Assembly: GCA_948144175.1 (NCBI GenBank)
Contig: CANXME010002181.1
Location: 1,612,001-1,676,000 of the forward strand
Reading direction: 5' to 3'
Length of the DNA stretch: 64,000 nucleotides
DNA from: Closterium sp. NIES-65
Taxonomy: Eukaryota > Streptophyta > Zygnematophyceae > Desmidiales > Closteriaceae
Shown here: one piece after another, positions 22,601 to 34,469 of the stretch
How the letters are laid out: every line of letters starts with the position of its first letter
Position numbering within the stretch: the stretch's first letter is position 1
Made by a program: the position numbers and the translations under genes
Notes under the pieces: model-generated
The model's input: the letters and a program-made list of their open reading frames with translations, nothing else
Told to the model about the DNA's origin: nothing
Databases searched by the model: none

Positions 22601-25600
22601 CTGAAGGGGCAGGACCCTGAGGGGGGAGGGGGTCTACCGGGGGGGGACCTGGGACCAGGAAGAGGGGCGGTGGGGGAAGGGAGGGAGTGCGGTAGGGGAA
22701 GAGCCGGTAGAAGGGAACCGACTCGTCGAACGTGACGTCCTGGGAGGACAGAACACGACGAGAGGTGGGGTGGTAAAACTGCCACCCAGGTGCGTCAGGG
22801 GGGAAACCCAGGAAGACGCAAGGAGCAGCACGAGGGGACAGCTTGTCCGCAGACAAGTCGCGGACAAACGCCCGAGATCCCCAGACACGGAACGCCGACG
22901 CATCGCCAACCTTCCCCGTCCACAGCAGAGCTGGGGAGGTCTCCAGTCGGGAGACCCTGGGCTGAAGGTTGATCTGATGCGCGGCGTACCTCACCGCAAA
23001 CGGCCACAGAAAATGGGGGGCAGCCGCATGCACCATGGACGTACGGGCGACGTCCATGACAATGCCGATGCGGCGCTCAGCAATCCCATTCTGCTGTGGA
23101 GAGTCCGGAAGCGTGAAGGTCTGGCGGATGCCTCGTGCACGACAGTAGGCTCGCAGAAGGCCGGAGGAGAACTCTCCGCCTCTGTCCGAGTGCAGCCGCA
23201 AAACAGGAAAGTCAGAGCCGAAGCTCCGCCTGAGCTGGAGACGAGCTGCGCGGATCCAGTCGATCAACACCTCAGTGACTTCACCCTTGCTGCGCAAAGG
23301 GAAGACTGTGGTGTAACGCGAGTAGTCGTCAACCACCAGCAGGAAGTAGCGCTCGTGACCCTGTCCACGGACGCGGGCTGGGCCCCACACGTCCATGTGA
23401 AGCGTCTGCATCGGGGCCTCCGTCGGAGGAAAGGTGGAGGAGTGAGGGGTAGCCCGCAGGCGACCCTCGACACAGGGGACACAGGGAGGGCCAGGCCCCG
23501 GAGGAAGGGGAGGGAGGGACCGGGGAAGACCAGAGACAAGGAGGCGAGAGGCCATGCCCCGGAGACGGGGCAGGGAGGGGTGACCCATCCTGTGGTGCCA
23601 CAGGAGGGTCTCGTGGGACAGGAGGCGACACGAGCAGGGAGCAGACTCCGGACCAGACCTGGACGCTGCAGCAAACACCTGACCCGACGCAGCTACCTGA
23701 CCAGACGCAGGAGGAGGAGACGGAACAGTGAGGGTGTACAGGCTCGACCCCGGCCCACGTGTGAACGTGGTCAAGTGTCGACCCGTGTCCGCGTCCGTGC
23801 AGTGGGTGTCTCGTCGGCGTGCAGGGGTGAACTGGTCAACCCCTGCATCCTGGAGGTCAGCACCCGCCACCAAGTTCGTAGAGAACGAGGGGAGGTAGAG
23901 ACCGGACAGGGAGCCAGACGGGACCGCAGGGCACGGAAGGACAGTGGAGTAGCGAGCCAGAACAGGACCCCCAGAGGGGTCCGCCAGGGAGACTGCCACA
24001 GGCCGACTAAGCGGCGTGAGTGTGGTGCGGTCTCGAAAGAAGGAGCAAGACGCTCCTGAGTCAAGAGTGAAGGTGAGAGAGGGCGGAGCCGACGCTGTAC
24101 CTGAGAGAGCAGACTCACCAGCACCTGGGGACACAGACTCACTGGCACCTAGAGCAGCAGCCGCAACAGTACCTAGAGCAGCAGCCTCAACAGCACCTAG
24201 CGCAGCAGTCTCAACAGCACCTGGAGTAGCAGCCTCAACAGCACCTGGAGTCGCAGTACCAATGCCCGGGTCGGGCGGGAAACAGCGGTAACAGTCACCC
24301 TCCTCACTAATAGTCACAACATACATGGCACGAAGAATAGCATCAAAGTCAAGATCAAAGATAGCTACTCCTGCCCTAGACAGCTGGTCCCAGCGAGGGA
24401 TCTCAGAGGCGTCAGGAAACTGGCGGCGCCAAGCGTCAGTCAGGCGGCCGAAGCAGCGCTGGGCGGAGTGTGGACCACCACACTGCTCACCCGCACGGTC
24501 GCCAGTGCGCAGGACGTAGGTGCACGGACCAGGACCCCCACCCCTCTGACGGGCAGCGTACCACTCACGGAGCTGCTGTGGGGAGAGGGTCTCCTGACCA
24601 CGCTGCTGCTGCTGGCGCTGACCACCACCGGAGCCACTCCTCCGCGACGAGCCACGACCGCCGCCGCCCCCTCCGCCGCCTCCTCCGCCACCGCCGCCAC
24701 CACCTCCACCGCCACCGCCACCCCCACCGTTGCCGCCGCCACCACCGCCTCCGCCTCCACCCCCACCACCACCGCCACTGCCGCCCCCGCCTCCACTGCC
24801 GCCGCTGACACCTCCACTCCCGCCACCACTCCCGCTACCACCCTCACCTCCTCCGCTGCCTCCACCGCCGCCTCCACCGCCCCCGCCGCCTCCCCCACCG
24901 CCCCTGCCCCCCTTGCTCCTGCCAGAGCGACGTCTCCCACTGGGGGCAGACGCCGCACCGACCGACTCAAAACCAACGAGGTCGGCCGTGGCAGCAGAGG
25001 CGACAGAGGGCAGGAGGGGGGAGGGGGAACACCCCTCAAAGATGGGGGTGCGCGGGTCACCACGAGAGGCCCCTACAGCGAGAATGCTCTTCTCGGCCGC
25101 TAGGAGGGACTTCTCGAGGAGCTCAACGGTGAGAGTGGTGGGGCAGACTGAGAGTAAGTCGTCCCTGACTCCTCGAAGGGAGTCAGGGAGGCGGGTGACA
25201 ATGTAGTAGAGAGTGAAGTACTGGGGGGGGGGGTTCTTGGCGCAGAACTCAGCAGGAAGCGCAGCGCGGAAGCGAGCGTCACTAGTGCGCAGGTGGGTAA
25301 TGAGGTCGGCGACTGTAGCAAAAGCAGCAAGGTCGGGAAAGAGGTACGGTAGCATGAGGCGGCTCAGTGCAGCAATGGCAGGGGTGGAGTAGCGTGCGAT
25401 AACGGCGTCGTACAAGGTCTGAGCACTCTTGTACGACCCAAAGTGCGCACGCTCAGCGGGAGGGAGGTGGCGACGCACAGCAAGACGTGCAGCAGCATCG
25501 CGTGTGGCCCACTGTGAGTGAACAGTGGCATCCTCAGTAGCAGCAGGGGCGGGAGAGGCACCAGAAGTGAGATCAAAGAGAGAGAGTCCGTCAGCTCTGT

Positions 25601-25694
25601 CGCACTATAGGAAAAGCAGTAGGTCGTCTACCCACACGTCAAAGTCGATGGCTCTGCCCTCAGCGTCAAAGGCGAGGACACTGGGGGTAGCCAT
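19650..25694 (-). pseudogene. E2 gag-pol polyprotein, single amber codon in gag
   Basis: The frame runs from ATG 25694 to a stop at 19650 (about 2014 codons) and is open except for TAG at 25605-25607, codon 30, where E1 has CAG. Domains in order: gag (UBN2-like), poly-Gly tract, atypical knuckle (CTYVLRTG then CGGPHSAQRC), protease (DSGASCSFF), pre-integrase (LLWHHRMGH), integrase (DVWGPA, SDRGGEF, NGIAER), a linker with 5-residue GGAEP repeats, reverse transcriptase (YVDDLVFA) and RNase H (SCEAEIYA). It would make its own capsid, protease, integrase and reverse transcriptase as one polyprotein. The single lesion makes this the most nearly complete member here, together with E4. Confidence 0.92.
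22310..22560 (-). repeat. 15-bp minisatellite coding GGAEP in E2
   Basis: A run of CAGGCTCAGCACCCC-type units (plus strand) encodes Gly-Gly-Ala-Glu-Pro repeats in the integrase-RT linker. Unit number differs between E2, E3, E4 and E6. Confidence 0.9.
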
Positions 25695-25749
25695 GACAGC
25701 AGTAGAGAGAGGGCAGTGCGCAGAGTAAAGCTCAGTGCTCACCAGACAG

Positions 25750-26690
25750 GGCAGTGCAGGGAGGGCTCGGGCGGCTCGGGCGGCTCGGGCGGCTCGGGCG
25801 GCTCGGCGGCTGGACTGCTGGGCGGCTCGGGCGACTCGGCGGCTCGGGCGGCTCGGGCGGCTCGGCTGCTGGGGCGGCTCGGCTGCTGGGGCGGCTCGGC
25901 TGCTAGGGCGGCTCGGCGCTGGGGCGGCTCGGCTGCTGGGGCGGCTCGGCTGCTGGGGCGGCGGGGCCGGGAGGTGCAGCGGCGGGACCGTCTGGTGCAG
26001 TGGCGGGCCGGCAGGTGCAGCGGCGGGGCCGTCAGGTGCAGCGGCGGGCCGGCAGGTGCAGCGGCGGGCCAGCAGAGGTGACGGCGGGGCCGTCAGGTGC
26101 AGCTGCGGGGCCGGCAGAGGGGACGGGGGGGGGCGTCAGAGGGAACGGCGGGGCCGTAAGGTGCAGCGGCGGGCCGGCAGGTGCAGCGGCGGGGCCGTCA
26201 GGTGCAGCGGCGGGCCGTCAGGCGCAGCGGCGGGGCCGGCAGAGCAGGCGGCGGGGGCCGCGTTGTAGCGGACGGCGGGGCCGCGCCTGAGCATGCGGCG
26301 GGGCCGCGTCGTAGCAGGCGGCGGGGCCGCGGCTGGGTAGGCGGCGGGGCCGCGTCTAAGCAGGCGACGCGGCCGCGTTGTAGCGGGCGGCGGGGCCGCG
26401 GCTAAGCAGGCGGGGGGGGCCGCGTCTGAGAGGGCGGCGGGGCCGCGTCTGAGCAGGCGGCGGGGCCGCGTCTGAGCGGGCGGCGGGGCCGCGTCTGAGC
26501 AGGCGGCGAGGCCGCGGTCGAAATGGGCGGCGGGGCCGCGGCATAAATGGCGGCGGGGCCGCGTCAGAGAGGGCGGCGGGGCCGCGAGGGAAGGGCGACA
26601 CGGAGGGTCGCTCGAGCGCGAGAGAAAATAAAGTTGGCGCGCCTCGGGCCGCGCTTCGGTGGGCCCTAGGCGAAGTTCCCACAGGGAACC
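25750..26690 (-). repeat. GC-rich repeats in the E2 leader
   Basis: Short tandem units like those of the E1 leader, followed by GGCGGGGCCGCG-type units to about 26590. No real coding sequence. Confidence 0.8.
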
Positions 26691-26702
26691 CGCTCTATAC
26701 CA

Positions 26703-26830
26703 TGTGAGAGTTGTAGAACAGGAATGAAATGACTAAGGAAAGATTGGGTACAAATACAACCCTAGAAACCTGTACCCCATATGTGCTACCCCAGTATAGC
26801 CTACAGCAACTATGTCATATAAATCTGACA
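26703..26830 (-). repeat. E2 5' LTR
   Basis: One mismatch to 19313-19440. Confidence 0.93.
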
Positions 26831-29800
26831 CACATCAGCAGTGTTGGCCTCAGTGGCCACGTAACGCAGAAGAAGCTGACCACGCTGCTGTAGCTCTCGA
26901 GCTAGAAAGTAACGCAGAGCAATGTGCTTCGTCCTGTGCTCCAGTCTGTGCTCCTGACACAAGGCTATGGTTGCCTTGTTGTCGACGTACAGAACTGGAG
27001 GAGAACGAGGCTGCTCTCCAAGGTCAGTCAGCAGGTAGGTGAGCCAGCGAAGCTCCTGGGCAGCTATGGCCGTGGCGTAGATCTCAGCCTCACAGCTGGA
27101 GCTGAGAACAGAAGAAGAACGAGTAGAACGCCAAGAGACAGAGCCAGACCCAAGACTGAAGGTGTAACCCTGAGACGACCGCTGAGTAGCCTGGTCGTCT
27201 GCCCAAGAAGCGTCTGAGTGCCCAGTGAGAACAGGCCGGTCTCGCCCTCCAAGCACTAGCCCCATGCCCGACGTACTGCACAAGTAGCGCAACACCCTCT
27301 TAGCTGCATCCATGTGCTCCTTCCGGTGACGGCCGGGAGCGACATAGCGTGCTAAGATGCTGAGAGGGTATGCAAGGTCAGGTCGAGTGCAGGTCATCAG
27401 GTACATGAGGCAGCCCACAAGCTCTGGATACGGACCACTCGGCTCTACGGACTCATCCGAAGGCAGAGCTGAGAGCGAGTGTCCCGTAGGCAGAGGAGTG
27501 GACTGAGGCGAGGAGTACGTGAAGCCGAAGCGCTGAAGGACCTGCTGCACCATGTGTGACTGAGTCAAGGTGATGGTGCGCCGTGCTCTGTCCCGGGTGA
27601 TCCGCAAGCCAAGATAGCTTGTCAGTTCACCCAGGTCTGTGCACGTGTGTCTCTTCTGCAGCTCGGACTTCACGTGGGCGAGACCAGCTGTGTCAGAAGT
27701 GGCAAAGACCAAGTCGTCGACGTACACGAGGATGTAGAACGGCGGCAGTGAGGTGTCGGTGCGTAGAAACAGCGACGGGTCAGCAGTAGAAGGAGCGAAC
27801 CCAAGAGCCGCAAGTGTAGTCCGCAGTGTGTCGTGCCACTCACGTGGCGCCTGGCGGAGACCGTAGACTAGCCGCCGGAGGCTCCACTGGGTACCAGGAG
27901 GAAACGACCCAGTGAAGCCAGGTGGGCGGCGCAGCCAGATCTCCTCGTGCAGGCTGCCCTGCAAGAAAGCTGTGCTGAAGTCAAGAGAGTGGAGCTCGTA
28001 GTCACGCTGAGCGGCGACGTGTAGCAGAACCCGAAGAGTAGTCATCTTTGGGGTCGGGGAGAAGGTCTAGAAGAAGTCAACTCCCTCTCGCTGACTGAAG
28101 CCTCGTGCAACGTAACGCGCCTTGAAGACAGGCGGAGAGCCCGGCGGCCGCTTCACCCTGAAAATCCACATGCCACTGACGATGTTCGCCCCAGGTGGGG
28201 GAACCTCGTCGACGTAGGTGCCAGTGGACTTCCAGGAAGCCATCTCTGTGTCCATGGCTGACTGCCACTGAGAGGAGTAGGGACCGGCCATCGCCTCTGC
28301 GTAAGAGCGTGGGGTCGGGATGTCTGGTGCATCCGGGTCTCCCTCAGGGGCAACAAGCATGGACACGAGATGGGGCAAAGCAGCGGCAAGGCAACCAAAC
28401 TCCTCTTGCCTGTCCTCAAGAACGTCCGTGCCAAGAGCACACTCACCCCCGACGGACGGAGGACAGACAGACTCAGACTCAGCAACAAGACTCGCAGCGT
28501 AGTCTAGACGACACGCAGCTGCAAAGTCGACAAGCTCAGTGACTAAGGCAGACGCAGCAGCGGACTCAAAGGAAGGGTCAGTGACAACCGTAGCCAGGAG
28601 ACGTGTGACAGTAGGACTGGCAGCGCGAAGGGTGTCTTACTCCGGGTCAGCAAGTGCAGGAAGAGAGGACGCAGGAGGCGACGGGAGAGCGACACGCTGC
28701 GGAGCGGTGAACTGACAAAGCGCCATCTGGTGAGTGCCTGGGACAGGAGGAGGACGCTGACGCGGGACACGACTACCAGTGGTATCAGCACGAACAGGCG
28801 ACGCTTGACGAGACGCGGGTGACACAGGACGCGACGCAGGCTCACGTCTCTCAGCAAGACCTCCAGTCGGACCAGTGTAAGGAGCAGGCACAGGGAGTGG
28901 GGAGGCAGGCGGTAACTGTGGCTGTGACTGGACAGACGGCGGACACTCTAAGGCGAGAGGAGGACAAGGAGGAGGAGGCTGACCAAGAACCTGCTGAAGG
29001 AGCGGAACGAAGTACGGCCGTGGCCGTGCAGCAACTCCCGAACCAGCAGAGACACCAGCGGCAGGGTCCTCAGTACCAGCAGAAGCTCCACCCGCCGGGT
29101 CCTCCACTCCAGCAGCAGCAGCAGCACCTCCAGCAGCACCAGCAGCACCTCCAGCAGCAGCAGCACCTCCAGTACCAGGGTCCGCAGCACCCGCAGCAGC
29201 TCCAACGCCCGGGTCCTCAGTACGAGCAGCACCTCCAGCAGCACCGCCAGCAGCAGCAGCACCTCCAGCACCGTCAACTCCGGGGACCCCAGCACCAGCA
29301 GCTCCACTCTGGAGACTGATGTGCCGAGCGTACCACTCTCGAAGCTGTGGGGAAGAGGGCGGCTCACGCCGTGGTGGGGAAACACGAGTACCAACTCCAG
29401 AAGCACCACGAGCCCGAGACGCACCCCGCTGGAGGCTGCAGTACCGTGAGTACCACTCACGTAGCTGCTGCGAAGAGGGAGGTCCTCCAGGCGCCTCACA
29501 GTCAACTGCAACACCACCAGGCTCAGCACCCCCAGACTCAGCAACTCCAGGCGCAGCACCCCCAGACTCAGCAACGCCAGGCTCAGTACCCCCAGACCCA
29601 GCACCCCCAGGCTCAGCACCCCCAGTCTCAGCACCCCCAGACTCAGCACCCCCAGGCTCCGCCCGCTCAGGCTCCGCACGCTCAGGCTCCGCACGCTCAG
29701 GCTCAGCACCTCTAGCAGGACGCGAGTCGACAGCTACCTCGGCAGGCTCAACCGGGTCTACCTGAGAGACACCTGAGGGAGCGGCACCCTGAGGGGGAAG

Positions 29801-31852
29801 GGGGTCTACCACTGCAGCACCTGGCGCGAGGAAGAGAGGCGGGGGAGGGAGCGGGGCAGTGCGGTAGGGGAAGAGGCGGTAGAAGGGCACGGACTCGTCA
29901 AAAGTGACGTCCTGAGAGGGGAAGACGCGGTGCGAGGCGGGGTGGTAAAACTGCCAGCCAGACGCATCCGGGACAAAGCCAAGAAAGACACAGGGAGCAG
30001 TGCGGGAGGAGAGCTTGTCCGCAGACGTGTCGCGAACAAAAGCTCGGGATCCCCAGACACGGAAGCGTGACGCATCGCCAACCTCCCCCGTCCACAGCAG
30101 TGTGGGCGAGGTCTCCGGAGCGGAGACACGGGGCCAGAGGTTGAGCTGATGCGCAGCGTACCGGACCGCAAACGGCCACAGAAAGTGGGGGGCAGCCGCG
30201 TGGACTAAGGAGGTACAAGAGACCTCCATGACCAAGCCAATGCGGCGCTCAGCAACCCCATTCTGCTGTGGAGAGGCCGGAAGCGTGAACGACTGGCGAA
30301 TGCCGTGCTCGGCACAGTAGGCTGCCAAGAGGTCGGAGGAGAACTCGCCACCTCTGTCAGAGTGTAAGCGCAGGACAGGAAACTCCGAGCGAAAACGCTC
30401 TCGCAGCTGAAGACGTGCTCTGCTGATCCAAGGGATCAAAACATCAGGGACTTCACCCTTGGTGCGCAAGGGGAAGACCGTGGTGTAGCGCGAGTAGTCG
30501 TCAACTACGATCAAGAAGTACCTCTCCTAGCCCTGACCACGGACGCGGGCTGGGCCCCACACGTCCATGTGGAGCGTCTGCAAAGGAGCAGTCGTCGGGG
30601 GAAACGAGGAGGAGTGAGGGGCAGCGCGCTGCCGTCCCTCGACACAGGGAAGACAAGGAGGAGCAAGGGAGGGTGGGAGGGGAGGGAGTACCCGAGGAAG
30701 ACCAGAGACAAGGTACCGGGAGTGCATGCCCCGAAGGCGCTGCACTGACGGGTGACCAAGTCGGTGGTGCCAGAGGACTGTCTTGTGCGCTAGAGAGCGA
30801 CACGAGCAGGGGGCTGACAGCTGACCTGACGCAGACGCAGACGCAGCTACCTGAGGGGACTCAGTGGTCAGTGTGTACAGGTCCGACCCCGGCTGCCGAG
30901 TGAAGGTAGCCAGGTGACGGCCCGTCCGAGCACACGTGCAGTGTGTCACGCGCCCGTAGGCTGGGGTGAACTGGTGAACACCTCCATCCTGGAGCGCACA
31001 ACCCGCCACCAAGTTCGTAGAGAACGAGGGGAGGTGGAGACCTGACAGTGTGCCCGACGGGACCGCAGGACAAGGAAGGACAGTGGAGGAGGTCGCAAGG
31101 ACCGGACCCCCAGAGGGGTCAGCGAGGGAGACAGCGACTGGTCGAGCAAGGGGCTCAAGAGTAGTGCGGTCACGAAAGAAACAGCGCGAAGCGCCTGAAT
31201 CTAGAGTGAAGGTGTGCAGTGCTGCAGTCGACTCAATACCAGGGGGGGCAGACGCACAAGCACCTAGAGCAGCTGCGTCACCAGCACCTGGGGTAGCAGA
31301 CACACTGGCACCTAGAGCGGCAGCCTCACCAGTACCTAGCGCAGGAGACCGGACACCGGGGTCGGGCAACACACGCAGGCGACAGGCACCCGCTGTACTA
31401 GTAGACAATGCATACATGGCAGTGAGGATAGCATCATAGTCAGAAGCATAGATATCTACCCTCTGCCTAAGTAGCTCCACCCAGTCGGGGAGCTCAGCGT
31501 CGTCGCCAAACTCTGTACGCCAAGCGTCACCTAGACGGGCGAAGCAGTGGGACTCTGTATGACTACGCGTCCCGCAGGGCTGACCAGTCCGAGCACCCGT
31601 GCGAATAACGTACGGGCAGCGAGTAGGACTCAGCGACCCTCTACTCTGAGCGTACCACTCACGAAGCTGCTGGGTCGAAAGAGTCTCGGACGGGCGACGC
31701 TGCTGCTGCCGCACTGGGCCACTACAAGAAGCTCCCGAACTACCGACTCCTGAACGACTCCCACTGCGGCCACTCCGACAACACCAGCTGGCGTACCACT
31801 CACGAAGCTGCTGCGACGTGAGGGAGACACGCGGACGACCCTGGAGCTGCAT

Positions 31853-33224
31853 CTGGCTAAGCCAGGAGCAGCAGTAGCAGCAGTAGTGGCAGTAATAACA
31901 GGAGCAGCAGAAGCAGCGCTAGCAGTGCAGGCAGAGCAGTGCTCACCAGTGGTCGGCGCAGCAGGTGCAAGACGGCGGTGACAGCGGGGCCGGGGGCTGC
32001 TGCTGCAGCGGCGGGCGGCTCCAGGGGCGGCTGCTGCAGCGGTGGCGACTCCAGGGGCCAGGGGCGGCTGCTGCAGCGATGGCGACTCCAGGGGCCAGGG
32101 ACGGCTGCTTCAGCGGCGGGCGGCTCCAGGGGCGGCTGCTGCAGCGGTGGCGACTCCAGGGGCCAGGGGCAGCTGCTGCAGCGGCGGGCGGCTCCAGGGG
32201 CGGCTGCTGCAGCGGCGGGCGGCTCCAGGGGCGGCTGCTGCAGCGGCGGGCGGCTCCAGGGGCCGCTGCTGCAGCGGCGGGCGGCTCCAGGGGCGGCTGC
32301 TGCAGCGGTGGCGACTCCAGGGGCCAGGGGCGGCTGCTGCAGCGGCGGGCAGCTCCAGGGGCGGCTGCTGCAGCAGCGGGCGGCTCCAGGGGCTGCTGCT
32401 GCAGTGGCGAGCGGCTCCAGGAGCTGCTGCTGCAGTTTAGGTCAGGGGCGACGCGGCGAGCAGGGTGACGCGGCGGGCAGGTGGCGACGCCGCGGGCAGG
32501 GCGACGCGGCGGGCAGGTCGCGACGCCGTGAGGAGGGTGACGCGGCGAGCAGGTCGCGACGCCGCGAGTCGGGCGACGCCGCGAGCAGGTAGCGACGCCG
32601 CGGGCAGGGCGACGCGGCGAGCAGGCGCCGACTCCGCGGGCAGGCGACGACGCCGCGGGCAGGCGACGACGCCGCGGGAGGGGACGTCGCCGCGGGCAGG
32701 CGACGACGCCGCGGGTAGGCGACGACGTCGCGGGCAGGGGCTGCGTCGCGGTCAGGGCGACGACGCCGCGAGGAGGCGGCGACGCCGCGGGCAGGGCGAC
32801 GCGGCGGGCGGAAAGCGCTTGCAGGGGCGGCGCGTGGTCGGGCAGAGGCCACGCGTGGCCCTGACGGGTCTGTAGGGGCGGCTCTCGGGTCTGACGGGCC
32901 TGCAGAGGCGGCTCGGGGGGGGCCTGACGGGTCTGCAGAGGCAGCTTGGGGGCCTAACGAACCTGCAGGGGCTTCTCTCGGGCCTGACGGGCCTGCAGAG
33001 GCGGCTCGGGGGCCTTACGGACCTGCAGGGGCGGCACGAGGGCGCACGAGGGCGCACGAGTGCGTACGGGGGCGTACGACAGGCGCACGAGGGCGCACTA
33101 GGAGAGAGAGGCGCACGAGGGCGCACGAGGGCGCAGGTAGGTAGGCGGCGCACTAGGGCGCGGCTAGCGGAAGCGGTGGGCCCTAACGTTTCGGTCCTAG
33201 GTGGAACCTAGGCTCGTAATACCA
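31853..33224 (-). repeat. E3 leader with tandem repeats
   Basis: Repeats built on GGCTCCAGGGGCGGCTGCTG occupy 31985-32450. Arrays of GCGACGCCGCGGGCAGG and then GGGCGCACGAGG units follow to about 33170. Multi-frame Ala/Arg-rich ORFs here are by-products. Confidence 0.8.
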
Positions 33225-33356
33225 TGTCAGAATGAGAAACAAGAATGATGTGTGACTAGCAGGAACAACAGTACAAATGTGAAACCCTAATCTGGTGTAC
33301 CCCCTATGGTGTGACCCACTACAGCCTAGAACCACACAAACATATAATGTTTGACA
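33225..33356 (-). repeat. E3 5' LTR
   Basis: Three mismatches to 18853-18984. The TATGG duplication follows at 33357. Confidence 0.92.
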
Positions 33357-33422
33357 TATGGTCGTCAAGGGGTTACGGGAAGGACCCTACAGTGAAAATC
33401 CAGGATTTTGATGTTTTGGTGG

Positions 33423-33558
33423 TGTCAAATTATATGTTTCTTATAATCTAGCTCTAGGTTGTGTAGGGGTCATCCTTAGAGGGTACAACAAAATTTCTCG
33501 ACATTCTTGTACCCCCCCCTTTGGCCTAATACAACATTCCTACTAAGTTCTCTTAACA
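33423..33558 (+). repeat. E4 5' LTR
   Basis: TGTCAAATTATATG to TCTCTTAACA. Confidence 0.94.
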
Positions 33559-34469
33559 TGGTATTAAGAGCTAGGACGTTCCTAGCCTAGGACGTTTTTT
33601 TTTCAAGGGCCCACCGTTAAATCCTTCCGTGTTCCTGCCCGAATCGAGTTCTCTTTTTTTTCTTCCCGAAATGCGACCTTAGGTGCGTCGATTTTCGTTG
33701 ACCCGCGGCCCTCCCTGTCCTGTCGCGCGTAGCCCACGAGCAGCCCGCGTAGCCCACGTAAGGCCCGCGCGCGGCTTGTGTAGGTCGCGTAGGCCTTCGC
33801 GCCGCCTGTATAGCCTACGTCAGGCCCGCGCGCGGCCTGTACACCCCGCGCCAGGCGTTCGCGCAGCCCGTACAGGCCACGTCAGGCCCGCGCGCGCCCA
33901 GTACAGCCCAAGCCAGGCCTGCACGCTGCACTGCAGCTCCTTACCTGCTGGCGCTACTGCTACTTGCTGCAGCTGCTCTTTCTTGCTGCCGCTGCTGCTA
34001 CTTGCTACAGCCGCCCCTGCAGCTGCCACCTCTGGCCCCTGAAGTAGCCGCCCCTGCAGCAGCCGCCCCTGGCCCCTGCAGCAGCCGCCCTTGGCCCCTG
34101 GAACGCCACCCCTGCAGCAGCCGCCCCTGGCCTCTGGAGCACCTGCCCCTGCAGCAGCCCCAACAGCAACTGCGGTCACTTCTGCTGCCGCCCCTGCCCC
34201 TGCCGCCTCTATTGCGGCCCTGCCCCTCACCTGCAGCGACTGCCGCCACTGGATCTGCAGCAGCTGCCGCCACCGAGCCTGCAGCAGCTGCCACTGCCGC
34301 ACCTGCAGCAGCCGCCACAGCATCAGCCGCTGCTGCCTGACCTGCATCGGCTGCCGCCCCGGGCCTGCAGCAACTGCCGCCGCCCGATCAGCAGCAACAG
34401 CCGCCCCCGGGTCTGCAGCAGCTGCCGCCGCTGGACCTGCAGCAGCTGCCGCCGCCTGGATCTGCAGCT

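Larger units (their letters stand above)
19313..26830 (-). mobile_element. E2: Copia LTR retrotransposon nested in E3
   Basis: Paired 128-bp LTRs (19313-19440 and 26703-26830) differ at one base. The target duplication CACAT (19308-19312 and 26831-26835) lies in the E3 coding sequence, and joining the flanks restores the sequence seen in the intact relative at 19734-19760. The primer-binding-like sequence is TGGTATAGAGC at 26692-26702. The element is 7518 bp, closely related to E1, and younger than its host E3 by both nesting and LTR identity. Confidence 0.95.
19218..31852 (-). pseudogene. E3 pol with truncated gag, three stops and a nested insertion
   Basis: One frame runs from ATG 31852 to the E2 insertion (26836) and resumes at 19312 to a TGA at 19218-19220. 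Stops interrupt it at 30527-30529 (TAG), 28637-28639 (TAA) and 28067-28069 (TAG), and there is no frameshift. Order: an LREWYA-containing gag remnant, knuckle-like CPYVIRTG...C...H...C, protease (DSGASRCFF), pre-integrase (LLWHHR-like, mutated to VLWHHRLGH), integrase core (LHMDVWGPA, LHSDRGGEF, NGVAER), a Gly/Ala-rich linker with (GAEP)-type repeats, reverse transcriptase (YVDDLVFA) and RNase H (SCEAEIYA, YVDNKATIAL). The N-terminal gag domain seen in E1 and E2 is absent. Not functional. Confidence 0.9.
18853..33356 (-). mobile_element. E3: Copia LTR retrotransposon, carries nested E2
   Basis: Paired 132-bp LTRs (18853-18984 and 33225-33356) differ at three positions. The target duplication is TATGG (18848-18852 and 33357-33361). 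The coding strand is minus, so the 5' LTR is on the right and is followed by TGGTATTACGAGC. Without E2 and its duplication the element is about 7.0 kb. E2 interrupts its RNase H region. It sits in exon 2 of A1. Confidence 0.93.

Noticed and set aside
22770..24059. 429-codon plus-strand ORF antisense to E2 integrase, with homologues at 36251-37588 and 62594-63511
   Set aside because: It is the mirror of a conserved, GC-rich sense frame. Its similarity between elements follows from the conserved sense protein, and no independent motif is visible.
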